Positions 48,801 through 60,925 of a stretch of DNA of 64,000 nucleotides are shown here, one piece after another (positions within the stretch are counted from its first letter, which is position 1; every line of letters begins with the position of its first letter). The position numbers and the translations under genes were made by a program. The stretch lies in NCBI RefSeq assembly GCF_041381155.1, contig NC_091138.1, forward strand, positions 19,841,255 to 19,905,254, given 5' to 3'. Under the pieces are notes generated by a model, which saw nothing but the letters and a program-made list of their open reading frames with translations, was not told where the DNA came from and did not search any database. The stretch comes from Argopecten irradians. Its lineage: Eukaryota > Mollusca > Bivalvia > Pectinida > Pectinidae.

Positions 48801-50401
48801 GATTAATTACAAACATCATATCAGATCATTGAATTAAACCTTGGATCAAGTTTAGGTTAAATTCCTAAGAATATCAAGGTCAGGATGCTTCGATTTCCAC
48901 AACAGTATATTGTTTTTTGTTTACAGGTGAAGTGAGTGCCAAGGCTCCACAGATGGATCTCCATTTCTTTGACCCGAGCCAAGTGATCCTACAGACAACC
49001 AGATATCACACACCAAGGTATTCAACACACATCATCTCTGTCATGTCTTGAACTAATAGAATTTTTAATATGATTTTTAATCAGAAAGAATTAAAGTACA
49101 GTGGACCCTCGATAATCTGGACTGTTCCCAGCCTAAACACCCGTGGCTTTAATCTGGCAGCCGTCGTTATGACAACACACACAGTGTCAAGTGGTAGTGT
49201 GTACACATGACTATAGCTGGCCTTGGATTTTCCTGGCACGAGGCGACAGAAAATTGTCCGGATTATTGCGGGAATTTATTAACGAAAATTACATTACGCT
49301 GCCAGAATTTCCGGACTAGTGGGTATAAATAACATTATGGAAATCCGTTCCCTGACATTTCCGTCCGGATTGTAAGTTTTCTGGAGTATTGGCATTCGCA
49401 TTATCGCGGGTCCACTGCATTTAAGTCTAAAAAGATTCTTAAATGTATAATGTTTTCAGTGTCTGAATGAATATCACAGAATACCACATAGAACATCACT
49501 ACAATTATTACCATTTATGCTTACTTGTGGGACTTTATGCCTATAAAATGAAAATGAAGCATGTCATAAACAGAGGTTGTTTGTCTTTGTTAATTTCCAG
49601 ATCAAGGTCAAAACCATGGAAACCCATTCTGAAGGAGCTTCAGTTTGACAAATTACAGATCCCGCTACCTATCCCACACCCGGTGGTCATAGCTGTTCTC
49701 ATATACAACAGGTAACGCATGTGGAACCTGTATAGACTGACATCAAATTCATGATAGAACCTGCTTAAATTGACATCTATAATGGAATTTGCATTAATAA
49801 TTCTGCTTAATCTGACTTTAGAATCATAAAGGAACCTGCTTAAACTGACATAAAATTTATATTAAAGAATTGAACCTTTAAAACTGACACCAATTTCACA
49901 AAAGACCCTGCTTTAATCAACAGAACATGAATGATGATGATCTGTTTATGTTACAGAGACCATGACCAGAACCCTATTGTCTACGAGGACGTGTACTGCC
50001 AGAGGATCCTACGGGCCACAAAAGAGGTACCTTTTGTTGCTATGGGCGAGTCAGTGTCCTCCGAGATGTGTGATATAGAATTGAGTACACCTGACAATAC
50101 AATAGACTCTGAAAGCGCCTTCTGTCACTTAGCACAGCAGGAAAGAACTTTCTCTGAGGAAAACATGACTTATCCTTTCAATCATAGTCCCGCTCCTGAA
50201 CAGCGCGTCCAAGTTGTGGTCCATAGCATGTTAGATAAGTCAGAGGGCCGGGGTCGGGTTAGGGTCAAAGGTCAAGGGGAGGAGCAAGATAGAGATGATG
50301 GACAAGCTCGAGTTGTCTATGCAGAAAAAGAGAAAGACAACAGTTGTGTAGTAAACTTTGGTGATATTAGTAACGGAGACGATGATGCTACGATGGTGTG
50401 A
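42713..50401 (+). CDS. unrecognised conserved-looking protein, last eight exons
   Basis: Eight exons (42713-42832, 45670-45745, 46262-46385, 46703-46854, 47154-47250, 48927-49017, 49601-49711, 49957-50401) join without a frame break to about 404 residues; every junction is GT-AG and every phase matches. The first visible exon starts inside a codon, so upstream exons are missing. The first 280 residues look folded, rich in aromatic and hydrophobic positions (PEVEFWEGKGLEFRDW; LQIPLPIPHPVVIAVLIYN). The last 120 are acidic, polar and probably disordered. No signal peptide, membrane helix or catalytic motif is evident. I could not assign a family. AATAAA at 51308-51313 is a candidate poly(A) signal. 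Confidence 0.85.
43281..45202. repeat. 26-bp satellite inside an intron, about 73 copies
   Basis: Units contain TTTATGTCATGATGCTTTG then TCCAGT or TCCAGG. Most copies match exactly; clusters of damaged copies (about 43905-43985, 44325-44440) interrupt it. It fills most of the 2.8-kb intron between visible exons 1 and 2, and the sense-strand transcript would carry it. Confidence 0.97.
45670..45745 (+). CDS. exon 2 of visible set
   Basis: Between AACTTTCAG| and CTCAAG|GTAAGA. Encodes a basic segment (TGLHPDIQRRIKLPERELK). Its upstream intron carries the 26-bp satellite. Confidence 0.85.
46262..46385 (+). CDS. exon 3 of visible set
   Basis: Between CCCTAAACAG| and GGAGAG|GTTGGT. Encodes 41 codons with the most distinctive motif of the protein, EVEFWEGKGLEFRDW. 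Confidence 0.85.
46703..46854 (+). CDS. exon 4 of visible set
   Basis: Between CTTCTTGCTAG| and CTGGAG|GTAAGC. Encodes 50 full codons with a probable helix SKKFIEIFSKTFLIPL. Confidence 0.85.
47154..47250 (+). CDS. exon 5 of visible set
   Basis: Between TTATTTGCAG| and CATCTG|GTAGGA. Encodes 32 full codons with GDFHDDLDLVTEIHT. The following intron contains a pogo-like element. Confidence 0.85.
47299..48284. mobile_element. pogo-like non-autonomous element, 986 bp
   Basis: Imperfect terminal inverted repeats: CAGTGGAACTTCCCTAAACC on the left, CAGTGTAACTTCCTGAAAC on the right (reverse complement). It is flanked by TA on both sides, the target duplication of Tc1/mariner/pogo transposons. Subterminal GGTTTTGAGAAGG-type inverted motifs are also shared. 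No transposase frame. Confidence 0.75.
48927..49017 (+). CDS. exon 6 of visible set
   Basis: Between TTTGTTTACAG| and ACCAAG|GTATTC. Encodes 29 full codons with MDLHFFDPSQVILQ. The following intron contains a second, shorter pogo-like element. Confidence 0.85.
49099..49417. mobile_element. pogo-like MITE, 319 bp
   Basis: Terminal inverted repeats CAGTGGACCCTCGATAAT and CAGTGGACCCGCGATAAT (right end reversed). TA precedes the left end; the right flank is CA, so one target base has decayed. A right-end fragment of the same family lies at about 33505-33582. Confidence 0.75.
49601..49711 (+). CDS. exon 7 of visible set
   Basis: Between TTAATTTCCAG| and AACAG|GTAACG. Encodes 36 full codons with the proline-patterned strand LQIPLPIPHPVVIAVLIYN. 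Confidence 0.88.
49957..50401 (+). CDS. terminal exon of visible set
   Basis: 3' splice site TTTATGTTACAG|, then 147 codons to TGA. The first 20-odd residues continue the folded part; the remainder is Ser/Asp/Glu-rich. An internal GAG|GTACCT at about 50026 could act as an alternative 5' splice site that would remove the acidic tail. Confidence 0.85.
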
Positions 50402-51313
50402 TTTATACATGTGAGAGTTACGCTACAACAACAGAGGGGCTGAATCTTTAGGAAACAAACAATTATGCAAGTTGTTTTTCCTGAATGGAGCAAAATGTAA
50501 AGGTGATTTTAAAAAAGGATTATTTTAGTGAATTTGACTTTTAATAGAAGACTGCTGAGGACATTTGCCTGCCTCAGTTACATAGGTGTTGGCTGTAAAT
50601 GGGGGAAGTTATGTGGAGGCTGATAGCACTAATCCATGTACCATGTGATACCTGAAAATGTTTGTGTGGGTCTATTGTTTCTATTGATGATGGAATGACA
50701 CTAAAAGATGATGTCCCACACCACTAAAAGACTAGTGTCATTTTAGTGGGAAGATTACAAAGAGCTACATTCCATCACCACTGGAGATACTAGACCCACA
50801 CAAACATTATCAGGTATCATGTGGTACATGAGGTCCCAATATAAGGAAAGCCATATTAGTTTGGTTCTCTTAACTTGTGTTATGGTGTATGTGACACATC
50901 TTCTGTAATTATGGAACTAGTACAAACGAGAATATCAATCACATGTTACCATGTGTATAAGTGCGAGATGAAATCCTCCTAGAAAGAACTTTACAGTAAT
51001 TTACAGTAACTAAAGGCAATGAGATTATAGCGTGTGCAATGAGTGATGTCTCATACTCCAATATCTAGTTACCACTAAAACCCAATCATGTAACCCTTGT
51101 ACTCAGTTCTTTGGGAAAGAACGATTGTCACATAATAGCAGAGGCATGGAATACATTTTTGCATCATTAGAATTGTTCATGTCTGGCGTTTTAAGCATGA
51201 TTCGAGCCTATCCTATAGATTATACCATCCATCACGAGTGTTCCCGTCCCTATACTTCAGGTCGGAGGTACCTACAGTGCTATATTTTCATGCTATTTTT
51301 GCTAACTAATAAA
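50402..51313 (+). other. 3' UTR of the eight-exon gene with a hairpin
   Basis: From the stop codon to AATAAA at 51308-51313. An imperfect nested palindrome spans 50637-50828: outer arms of 37 bases (34 matching), then inner GATGGAATG/CATTCCATC and CACTAAAA/TTTTAGTG pairs. It may be a small foldback MITE or a structured UTR element. Further AATAAA sites lie downstream, so the true 3' end is uncertain. Confidence 0.55.
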
Positions 51314-52769
51314 CTGTAATATCACCAGTAGATGCACATTCTTCACACCAAGCTGATTTACTGCTAACCGCGCTTCCTAACTGTATCTTCTGCGTGGCAA
51401 AAATGGAGATTTAGTGAACTACTGTACAAATGTTTGAAATGAAAGACTGAAAGAGAAAGTGACTCTTATAGGTGAAAATAATGCAAGTCTCAGTATTAAT
51501 CTTTGTATCGGTTTTACTATTTCAATGATTCTGTCAGCACCATACCAAATTTGGTTCTGTCAAAAAAATACTGTAGAAAGAAATGATAAAATTTCCTTTA
51601 GTGAGCAGAGTAAACACCATCCCAGTACCACAATAAAAATGGCTGTACAATCTTGAAATTTTCTTGAAATTTTCAAATGTTTGTTAAAACTTTAATACTG
51701 TACTGAACATCATTGTGCTAAGGGAGTTCTCTTCTGATTATCATACAAGTGAAATTCCAATTTTACTTTGTCTGATAGTCAGAAAAATAGGACTTTAAAT
51801 AGGCATTAAAGGAGATTTAAAAACTCTACAACTGTAAAACTTTGGAATAGAAAGGGGAAAAACTGATTTATTTATTTAATGTATTATAAATACAGTGACC
51901 CTGCTTTAAAGATGGTTTGTTCAAAATCTGAGAATGTTATGTTTACATAATACGTGTACATGTATTTTAACAAATCAGCTAGTTGGTTGCATCTAGAATT
52001 TCAGACAAAAATGAACAAGGTTAAATATATCAATACACTGATTGCGGAATACGCTATAAGCTGATACAGCTTTGTTGTCGTTGTGCTAATTTGATAAATA
52101 TTTACTTAGTGCTGAAATTCGATTACACTAATATATGTAAATTTACAGTACACATACGAGCTTTATTACACTGTAGATCAACATATGTATACCTGTAAAT
52201 ACAAAACCAGTTCTATACAATTACAATTATACACATACATAATTTATAAATCTATATATCTAGTCTTTGTTTCTTGTCTTCCAAGTATTTTCTTCTCAAA
52301 TGAATACCCGATCATGCCAGCGTTATTTTGTTTGTTGGTGTATACGATTATACTTGTTATGTCCAATTTTTGTTTCAATTTAGTTTTTTTTTGTTAATCA
52401 TGACAGTATTTATAGCTCAATCCCATTTTTTGTTGTCTTTTTTTTTACGAGTTAGTTATTTTTAATACTTTATTTTCTGTCTATGTTGTTGAATGTTTTG
52501 CTATTATTATGAGCTCACCTATGTAACTGTGAGCTATTTCTGTCACTCCAGGGTCTGGGGCCTTGTCTCAATATATACATGTTCCTATGTTATTAATTAT
52601 TAAAGCTTATACATGTAATGCAGTGAACACTAGGAGGGGATTAATGGCCTAAATGACAGGTATGATGGTAAGGATAAAAAAGATAGATAGTGACCAGTTT
52701 TGACAATACTTTACAGAGAATAGATCACCTGTATCCAGCTGGTTTTTGATAGGGAACTGTTCAGTTTTT
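51314..52769. other. non-coding stretch
   Basis: AT-rich; possibly extended 3' UTR (a second AATAAA near 51633). No gene is seen. Confidence 0.4.
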
Positions 52770-53019
52770 ATACCCCTCGCAACGAAGTTAAGGAGGGGTA
52801 TAATGGATTGGGTCGTCTGTCTGTCTGTAGACACAACTTTGTCCGACAAACTCCTAAACTACTTGACAGATTTTGATAAAATTTGGTTCACAGAACCCTG
52901 ACATAAAGAGGAGTTAAGTAAACTATATAGGGTTCTGCAATGTCCCCTATAAATGGAGTTATTACTAAATTTGTGCAGCGGGGGGTATTAGTCATCCTTT
53001 CTGGCGACAGTTCTAGTTT
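52770..53019 (+). mobile_element. interspersed repeat family B
   Basis: A 250-bp non-coding unit starting ATACCCCTCGCAACGAAG, with GAGGGGTATAATGG, GTCTGTCTGTCTG and ending CGACAGTTCTAGTTT. I recognise this type of sequence from mollusc genomes as a dispersed repeat; only one copy is in the window, so the assignment rests on memory. Confidence 0.5.
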
Positions 53020-56000
53020 CTCCTCTTTTCATTTTCTAATTATGAGTCAAGGATTTTATCATTTTTCATACAACACATTTTCAATATCGTAACTATCATT
53101 AAAATAACAAATAGATTTAGCATACACCAAGATTCCTGTTTTTAAAAAAAATCTATCTACAAGCATACCACTGACTTTTTCACACACAAAAAAATGCATA
53201 ATCCAGTTAAGCTAGTTCACGCATGACTTTTTTCAATATGGTAGTTTACGCATTTTTGCTTTAATTTGCTTTGTACATATATAAAATAATGATGTCGTGT
53301 GTTTGTTTTTCATCGCTGTTTTGTTATATGCATGATGTGTTCAGTTTATTTTTGTTTGTTTATAAACTATGCAATTTTCAGGTATCGGCCCAGGCTGAGT
53401 GAAGTTCCGAGGGGTATCTTGTGTGTACCGAACTGTATGGTATCATTGGTTTTCTCTTCACAACTTAACTCACTCTCTGTGCACTTTCTATTCTCATTGT
53501 ATATGTATTTATTATTAACAAAGAAAACCCCTCTTGGTTTTGTTTTGTATAGATTACAGTTTATATGATATGATACCTGTATGATGAATTGTTGATATCA
53601 CAAAAATCTCCTAAAACTTGTGTACAACTCACAAACTGTGTAACCATTAATGGTCCACAAGGTCTCGATACCTCTGTTTACTGTTACTGTCACATAATTA
53701 GACGTTTTTATATATTATACCAGCTTAACATTGATTAATTGATTGAAAGAATTGCAAAATTAAAATGAAATGATAGATAGTCAATGGTACAAATGAATAT
53801 TATTTCACGATAAATTGTTTGGGACTTATTTGTGGGGTTTATTTTTGTGAATCGTTTTGATTAACTTGGAGAATCATTCTTACAAGAGGCTATAATATGT
53901 AAAACCTTGATTTTGTTAAATTTCACCAAGTAATTTGGATTGATATATAATGTTAATGCTAACAAAAATCCAATTAGCAATGATCTTTACATTGACTGAT
54001 TTTCATAGTTGTAGTTAAAATTATTTAAACCAAATTTAGTGATGTTCGCATTTAAGGATTTGTAGTTAGAATGAATTATTTATTAAATTTTTATTGCATA
54101 ATTGAATTTGTGAAGTTTCTAACATTTTCTTGATTTTTGATGTTGATCTTTGTGTGTGGTTTCTCCTTTTTAACAATTTTTAAAACATGGTCATGAATAA
54201 TTTGTCTTCCTTTTGATGAATTTACATACATGTACTAGAAGAGTCACAATTAGAATTATTTTTTCATGTCATTTTGATTTTTGAATCAATTTAATATTTT
54301 ACTTTTATTCTTGAAAGTTTATCATGTTTATTTTTTCTGTCAAGCATGACAAATGTAAATCTGAGCTGTAATTTTTAACCACATGACACACACTAGCAAT
54401 ATATGATTGTTTTATTAAGTTCAGTAAAGTTTATTTTGGCTTTTTCCGTAGCTTTATCCGGAAAAAAATAATAAAATTACTTTATGAATACATGTAATTA
54501 TTTTTGTAACCCTTTTCATAATTTCAAACTTTCACCTTAAACAAGCTTAAGCAAGCCACTCAGTTTCTTTGTACATAAGAAGCTGGAGCATAAATCTTTA
54601 AAAGATGTATTTTTGTATCAACAAAGCTTAATATAAATGTTTAGTTATTTAAATATATTGATGAAAAAATGTGAATTCGGAGTTTATTATTCAATATAAC
54701 CTTATATCAGACTATTATTTGGGCATGTGATAGTGAATTTGTTTTCTTACGGTGAAGATTTCAATTTGCACAAGAAAACTTTACTGCTTTTACACAAATA
54801 AGTCTATAATTTTATGCAAGCCTCTTTTGAAATTGATGACATTTATAGCAAGTGCTAGTCTTTACCAGCTGCATGGATTTATACTGTGTATTTGTTGGTG
54901 GTTTGCTGTGGTTGCACATGGACACTTCATTTCCTTGCTTGTGTAGCCTTGTTCTGTAGGTTTTTTGCATGTTTGATTTCTCCTATTTACAACATGTAAT
55001 GGTCAAGGGGACATAACCTCATTACTAGTTTTCTATCATACATGGGAGGAAACTCTGTCACACTTCATTCTCCTCGAAAACATTTAATTATCTGACAATT
55101 AAAAAGCAAGGGGACAAACTATTGAAAAAATTGCATTAAACTTCTCTTTGCAATTATTTAATTGAAGGAAACATGTTTTATGAATTATGATAGTTAAAAA
55201 AAAAACCATTGGATATTAATAGGATCGTGTACTGTTTGGGGCTTGGATTGAATGCATAGGCTGCAGTTTTCAATTAACTTTAATTCATAATTCCATGCAT
55301 TCGTTTTGGCTGTCCTTACAAAAAGTTGTTAAACTTAGTGTTGATGTATATATTTATTTGTAAATATCAAATCTGAATACCAGCGCAGTAATTAAATATC
55401 TTTCCTTCTTTTTTCTTCTCATTCAATGATGTTTCTGATTATTTTGTGCCTTGCTAATTATTGGCGTTAATTTTTAGGATGAATATCTTCCTACTAAATG
55501 GTTGTGATCTTTGCTTGTTCATGTTAAAATCCTTGTATTCTGTACATGTGGTTGTATGATATATTCTATTTTATCAAAGTTTGATGTAGAACAGGCTGAT
55601 ATATAGTTTTATAACGGAACATGGATGATGAATTATGTGACAATAAGAACATGTAAATAAAATACAAACATGGTTTATTTTATAACTCGTGCTTGCATAA
55701 CTTGATATATTGAATGTGAAAACCTTCAATATGTAACAGGAAGGGGAGACAACCATCAATAAGTCACATAACAGGGAGATTAATTTCAGGGAAGGGATGT
55801 AACTTTCAGTAAGCCATGCTAAAGTGGAAATCAGCTTCATTTGTAGGTAACAAAATTGTTATTAATCACTATCTATTCCCTTGTCAGTCCTGCACAATCA
55901 ACACTTTTATGAGATAAAGACATATTTACCAAGGTAATTTGGGAATCTGATTTTATTGTTTGACATGTATACTCAAAGTATATGCACATTTTTTAGATGA

Positions 56001-56633
56001 ATATTAACTAATGTATTGATAATACTAATTATTGTGAAAATGACCATTTTGTTGAATTCTTTTGTCAGAATAAGGATCAATCTGAATAATAATTCCATAT
56101 CTAATAAAGATAAGCTTTCAAATGCATATTAAATTTGGAATTGAATTTAGCTTTAATTGTTTTCACGATAATATATATTTTCCTCTTTGATTTCACTTCC
56201 TTTGAGGTTGTTGATGTATGAAATGTATTGTTCCTCTTTGGTAATAATATATCTCACAAACTGAGATGGAATGGGAATAATTATGAAAAATTTGTCTTGC
56301 AATGTCCTGTTATCATTGTTGTGAAATATTTCTTAATTACCAATAAGAATTGTTCAATATAGTTTGTGTTTGTAATTAAGCTTGTTACATGAAATATGGC
56401 TGCATGCTTTATTTCATAGGTTGATTCTTCAAACTCATTTTATGTGTACAGATAGCTTTTGCTGTTATATATCACTTGTCATACACTAAAAAATGTTTAC
56501 AACAGTGAAGCCTGTAATTTTAAATATTCTGTACATGTATTTGCACATAAGTAAATTTGGATAACTTTTGAATATATTTTCAAGCTTTCTCACAAAATGT
56601 CACGGAAATTTGTATCACACAAAAATAAAGTTA
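53020..56633. other. AT-rich non-coding stretch
   Basis: A good 3' splice site (CAATTTTCAG|) near 53381 opens a short frame; spliced from the internal donor at about 50026 it would add only six residues before a stop. Otherwise unstructured AT-rich DNA. Confidence 0.35.
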
Positions 56634-57063
56634 AATTTTAGTGTCAGATTAGACAGGTTCACTGAATCACTCAAATTATCTGTCCAGATTTTAGTGTCAG
56701 ATTAGACAGCTTCACTGTATCACCCTAATTATATGTCCAGATTTTAGTGTCAGATTAGACAGGTTTCACTGTATCACCCTAATTATCTGTCCAGATTTTA
56801 GTGTCAGATTAGACAGGTTTCACTGTATCACCCTAATTATCTGTCCAGATTTTAGTGTCAGATTAGACAGGTTTCACGTTAGACAGGTTTCACTGTATCA
56901 CCCCAATTATTTGTCCAGATTTTAATGTCAGATTAGACAGGTTTACTGTATCACCCTAGTTATCTGTCCAGATTTTAATGTCAGATTAGACAGGTTCACT
57001 GTATCACCCTAGTTATCTGTCCAGATTAGACAGGTTCACTGTATCACCCTAGTTATCTGTCCA
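56634..57063. repeat. 54-bp tandem repeat, about 8 copies
   Basis: Units contain ATTTTAGTGTCAGATTAGAC, AGGTTTCACTGTATCACCCT and ATCTGTCCAG. Copies vary in length, with partial units near 56870-56895 and 57024-57063. Confidence 0.93.
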
Positions 57064-59555
57064 CTCTGTATCATGGTGCTATTTTCAGTTCTATATAACC
57101 TAATGTTGTATGTGTAATCTTAGGAAGCTGGTAGTCTGTCACAAACGTAGGAGTGAATTCTAAACGAGAAAAAAGTCATACTGAGGCGTGAAAATGGGCT
57201 TACTAGTACTTATTGAAAAAAATAGGTGAGTAATATGTCGGTAGTGGTATCTATTACATTGGCCAGGTGTATTAATCTTTGACACGTTACCTCACCATGC
57301 ACTAAAGGATCTATATTTCATCACTCAGATAACATTACTTTTATTTCCATTTTTCATGAAATCAAATCCAGACTATTTTGATGGACCTTTTACATTGAAA
57401 TATATATAGAATATAGAATTGTATTTGACCCAATAAGCAAATAAGCTAGCATAATCTGAAGTAAAATTAAAACATCCTATTTGGAAGGTCAAATTTATCA
57501 GAACGGATAAGGCTACAGCTAACAATGTGATACCAAATCAATTTGACAGATAGGATTGATGACAACCATTAATAAAATTGAGCTCAGTGGAGTTAAATGT
57601 TGTTCATGGTTTCATGTTTTGATATTTGACGTCTTTACTGGTACCAACATTTATTAATACCCAGAGTACCTACTTAGTAATGGGTCAAATATGTTACATG
57701 TGTATAGTGAGCTGATGTGTAATAGTCAACTACATTGTGGACAAAATGGTGGTTTTAGTGAGGAAATAGTCAACTACATTGTGGACAAAATGGTGGTTTT
57801 AGTGAGGAAATTACATCGGTGAAAGACCAACAGTGTCTTGATATAGCTGATTGTAATATCACAGATTTGAAAGAAAGCAAATAGTTTTTCAAAATGCATT
57901 AATTGTTGTTAAATCAGATTTTATTGAACTATAAACTGCAACATTATCATCTTAATTATTTCTGCTTTATTTGAAAAGAAGCAAATGATATCTGTGTAAA
58001 TTTCTTATGTCATACTGGAACTAAAACATTGTCATATTGAGAGTAGACATCAGCTCCTGTCTGATCTAGCCCATCATGTCCATCTAAACCAAACAATACT
58101 AGGCTAAAGCTTGCTGCTTTTTAGATCTGAAATTTCTTGAATGGGGTTATAAAAAATTGCATCTATTTACTTTTTTCCTGTTAAGTAACACTTTAACCAG
58201 TTTTAAGTTTAGAAGGCTCTACAAACATGTCTGCAAACCAATGTGTACAGTATGTCGGAGAACATGACTGAATACTAGGTAGGATATTATCAACTTAATC
58301 AACAAACTTGTGTAAAATTATCTGTTTTCCATTGTGATGCATAATATTTTTTTTATATCTTAAGTCAATGATAAATGGATGATTCTTCTTTCAACAAAGT
58401 GTGCCAGGATATACAAAAATCTTAACGACTCTTGACAAAAACAAGAACTAGCTTGGATGGAAATTCACCCAATTTCACCTCTAATGAGATGAAGGATTTT
58501 TTTATATCAACAATATTTACCTGTGTGACTTGAAATGTGCTATTGTTAATTAAGAATATAATGATGTTAATTAAGTTATCACCTTGAGATTAACCCACAC
58601 ATATTATATATATATATATATATAAACCGTTAGTAAGATAACAATGTACGGCTGCATTTGCTGATCATGAATAATATATCATGTAAAATTAAATATAGAA
58701 ATATATCATCTGTGTTGTGTTTCTTTTATTTTCATTATTAAGTGTTTTCACTACCTAAATAATCTTGAGTTCCAGTTTCCTCCTGAGAGTTTCAAACTTT
58801 TGTATGTATCTATCATATTAGGTTAGCTGAGATAAATGACCTTATTTTTTTCCGTAGTGATCGATGTTATTCATTTGAAAACATTTTTTTCTTCAAAAAT
58901 TGGCACCAGTGATTGAGCTCTGGTGAAATTTGTAGAGAACTTCCTAGAAAATGCCGTTATTGAACTTATCACTATTTGAGGATGGCTTAGTTAGCATAAC
59001 GTCCTCGTCGATTTAAAATGTGACTTATAGCTCTCTTACACCTTATAAAGAGATATTACGAATTAAGAAATCCACTAACATGACTACTTTTTATAAAAAA
59101 GTTATGATTTACCATAACTTTTGGATTAGAAAAGTTATGGTTTTACATAACTTTTGTAAATTGTGAATTTCCATAACTTTTGCTATCAGGAAGCATTAAT
59201 TATAAGGTTCTTGTTAAACAGAGAAATGTTTATTTTAAACCACCACTTGCTGACCATGGATCACTTGTATAGCTGTGTGGGGTGTAAGCCATTGCATGAA
59301 TGAAGCATAGTTAGCATGCACAGAGATATATGATGTACATCATTGCATCATTTTGACTTTGTTAATATCATAACATATGTTTTTCAAAGTAAGTTAGCTT
59401 TATTTATTTAGATTTTTTGTTTTGTTTATATATAAAGGAGCAAGACTTCGGTGATAATACCGTATTTAGAAAAATTGTTTTTCACTTTTATCAAACTCAT
59501 GTAGTCAATACATATAGTAAGGTTATGATCAAAATCAGAATTGAAATGATTTATC
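57064..59555. other. non-coding stretch with small repeats
   Basis: It contains the 44-bp duplication at 57721-57808, a TA microsatellite at about 58603-58624 and the AAAGTTATG/CATAACTTT hairpin cluster at 59096-59181. No gene is seen. Confidence 0.4.
57721..57808. repeat. 44-bp perfect tandem duplication
   Basis: Two apparently identical copies, 57721-57764 and 57765-57808, beginning AATAGTCAACTACATTGTGG. Confidence 0.95.
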
Positions 59556-59868
59556 AACAAGAGATCCCATATGGATCTTGGCGCCCACCAAAGAATTATC
59601 TAGGTCTGACAATGGAAAGAGGATCTTCTCTCTACTTTTCAAACTTTTACTACACATAACTACATACGCAATGTGAGAAAGATCCTTTGAGATATTTCAC
59701 AATAACAATGAAGATTATCAAAATCCAAGAAGGCCAAGAGGGCTATAGCTACCTGTCAGCCATCTTGTTGACCGATCGGTCCCAAAATGCAATATGCACA
59801 ACTAGGGCTATAGGGGAAACTACATTTCTGAAAGCGAGTTGAATTGCCCATCTGATGATGGTGGGCTG
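59556..59868 (-). mobile_element. interspersed repeat family A, copy 2 (reversed)
   Basis: Begins AACAAGAGATCCC with GGCGCCCACCAAAGA and ends CCATCTGATGATGGTGGGCT, the reverse of copy 1. The middle is shortened to one copy of the internal module. Confidence 0.8.
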
Positions 59869-59939
59869 AAAAAGGAAATTATTTTACAAACACTCTCAAA
59901 ATGTATTCAGATTTAATGCATCTCTTTTGTACATATACA

Positions 59940-60925
59940 ATGTACCTTGCATCAACAGGCAGGAATGAATCCTTTTCAACATCAATGGAAATTACAGAAT
60001 TTATGCCACATAAGCAAAATGACTGTTCATATTGTCAACCTGATACCGAAAATTAACATGGCAAACATTCAAAAGGTTTACTTAACCAACACCAGTTTGT
60101 GAACATATACAAAGAAAAAGTTATTTGGATTCATTGATGGAAATATCTGAAAACTTGTCTGAATATATTAGCTGTACTCGGTGATACCCCGACTCACAAA
60201 ACAAAAGAAGATCCATATCACGGAAACAAAAACAAAAACGAACTTACGATATATACTAACATTCATAAAGACAATGAAAGGAATCAAAAGCAATTTTCAA
60301 ACATTTTAGAACTTACACACTTAGATATTTCGAAGTACTTGCATGAACAAAATGAGCCACTTGTTACTTTAATTCATTCGCAAAATCTACAAATTATTGA
60401 CATTTTAGAGTGATGTAACATTTTGACAAGCGATACTACTGGAAAGTTTGTACCAACTGCGGAATTCTCATTTTGTAGGACTTGTAAGTTTACTCATGAA
60501 TCTGACAATTCTTTCTTTGACAAACGGTCAGAATACTTTAGACATAATTGGAAGTTCAGATAAAAATCCTTCATCATCAGAAATACCATTACCATCATCA
60601 GGGAATGTATTGTTTGTCTTTGACAATGCAAAAATGATCGGCAAAATCTGGAGTATCAAACCACTAGACAAAATCAAATCATATGTGATCACTGCTGTTG
60701 CAGCAATGGAGTTGGATGCAGAGATGAAGTTTGAATGTAAAATTTATCATCCAGCAGAATGGTTCACAAGAGCAAAAGGTTCACAAACTGGTGGTGGGTT
60801 TGGTTGAAGGTGAAGGAAGTACGAATGATGACTCAAAGACAATCCAATAGACCATATACGGTATATGTGACGGCAATCTTCGAACAGCTAACAGAGGAAA
60901 AAGATGGTACAATCAGATACAATTG
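59940..60925 (+). pseudogene. decayed ORF of unknown (perhaps transposon) origin
   Basis: One frame from ATG at 59940 runs to 60563 with only three internal stops. The next part (about 60564-60788) continues in the +1 frame, and the first frame resumes to 60925, so two frameshifts are implied. The peptides look genuine: ISKYLHEQNEPLVTLIH, FVPTAEFSFCRTCKFTHE, NVLFVFDNAKMIGKIWS, RPYTVYVTAIFEQLTEEKDG. A Cys pair pattern (CSYC, CRTC) hints at zinc binding. I recognise no family. Reversed family-A repeats lie on both sides, so the whole may be a dead element; a decayed host gene is the alternative. Confidence 0.5.
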
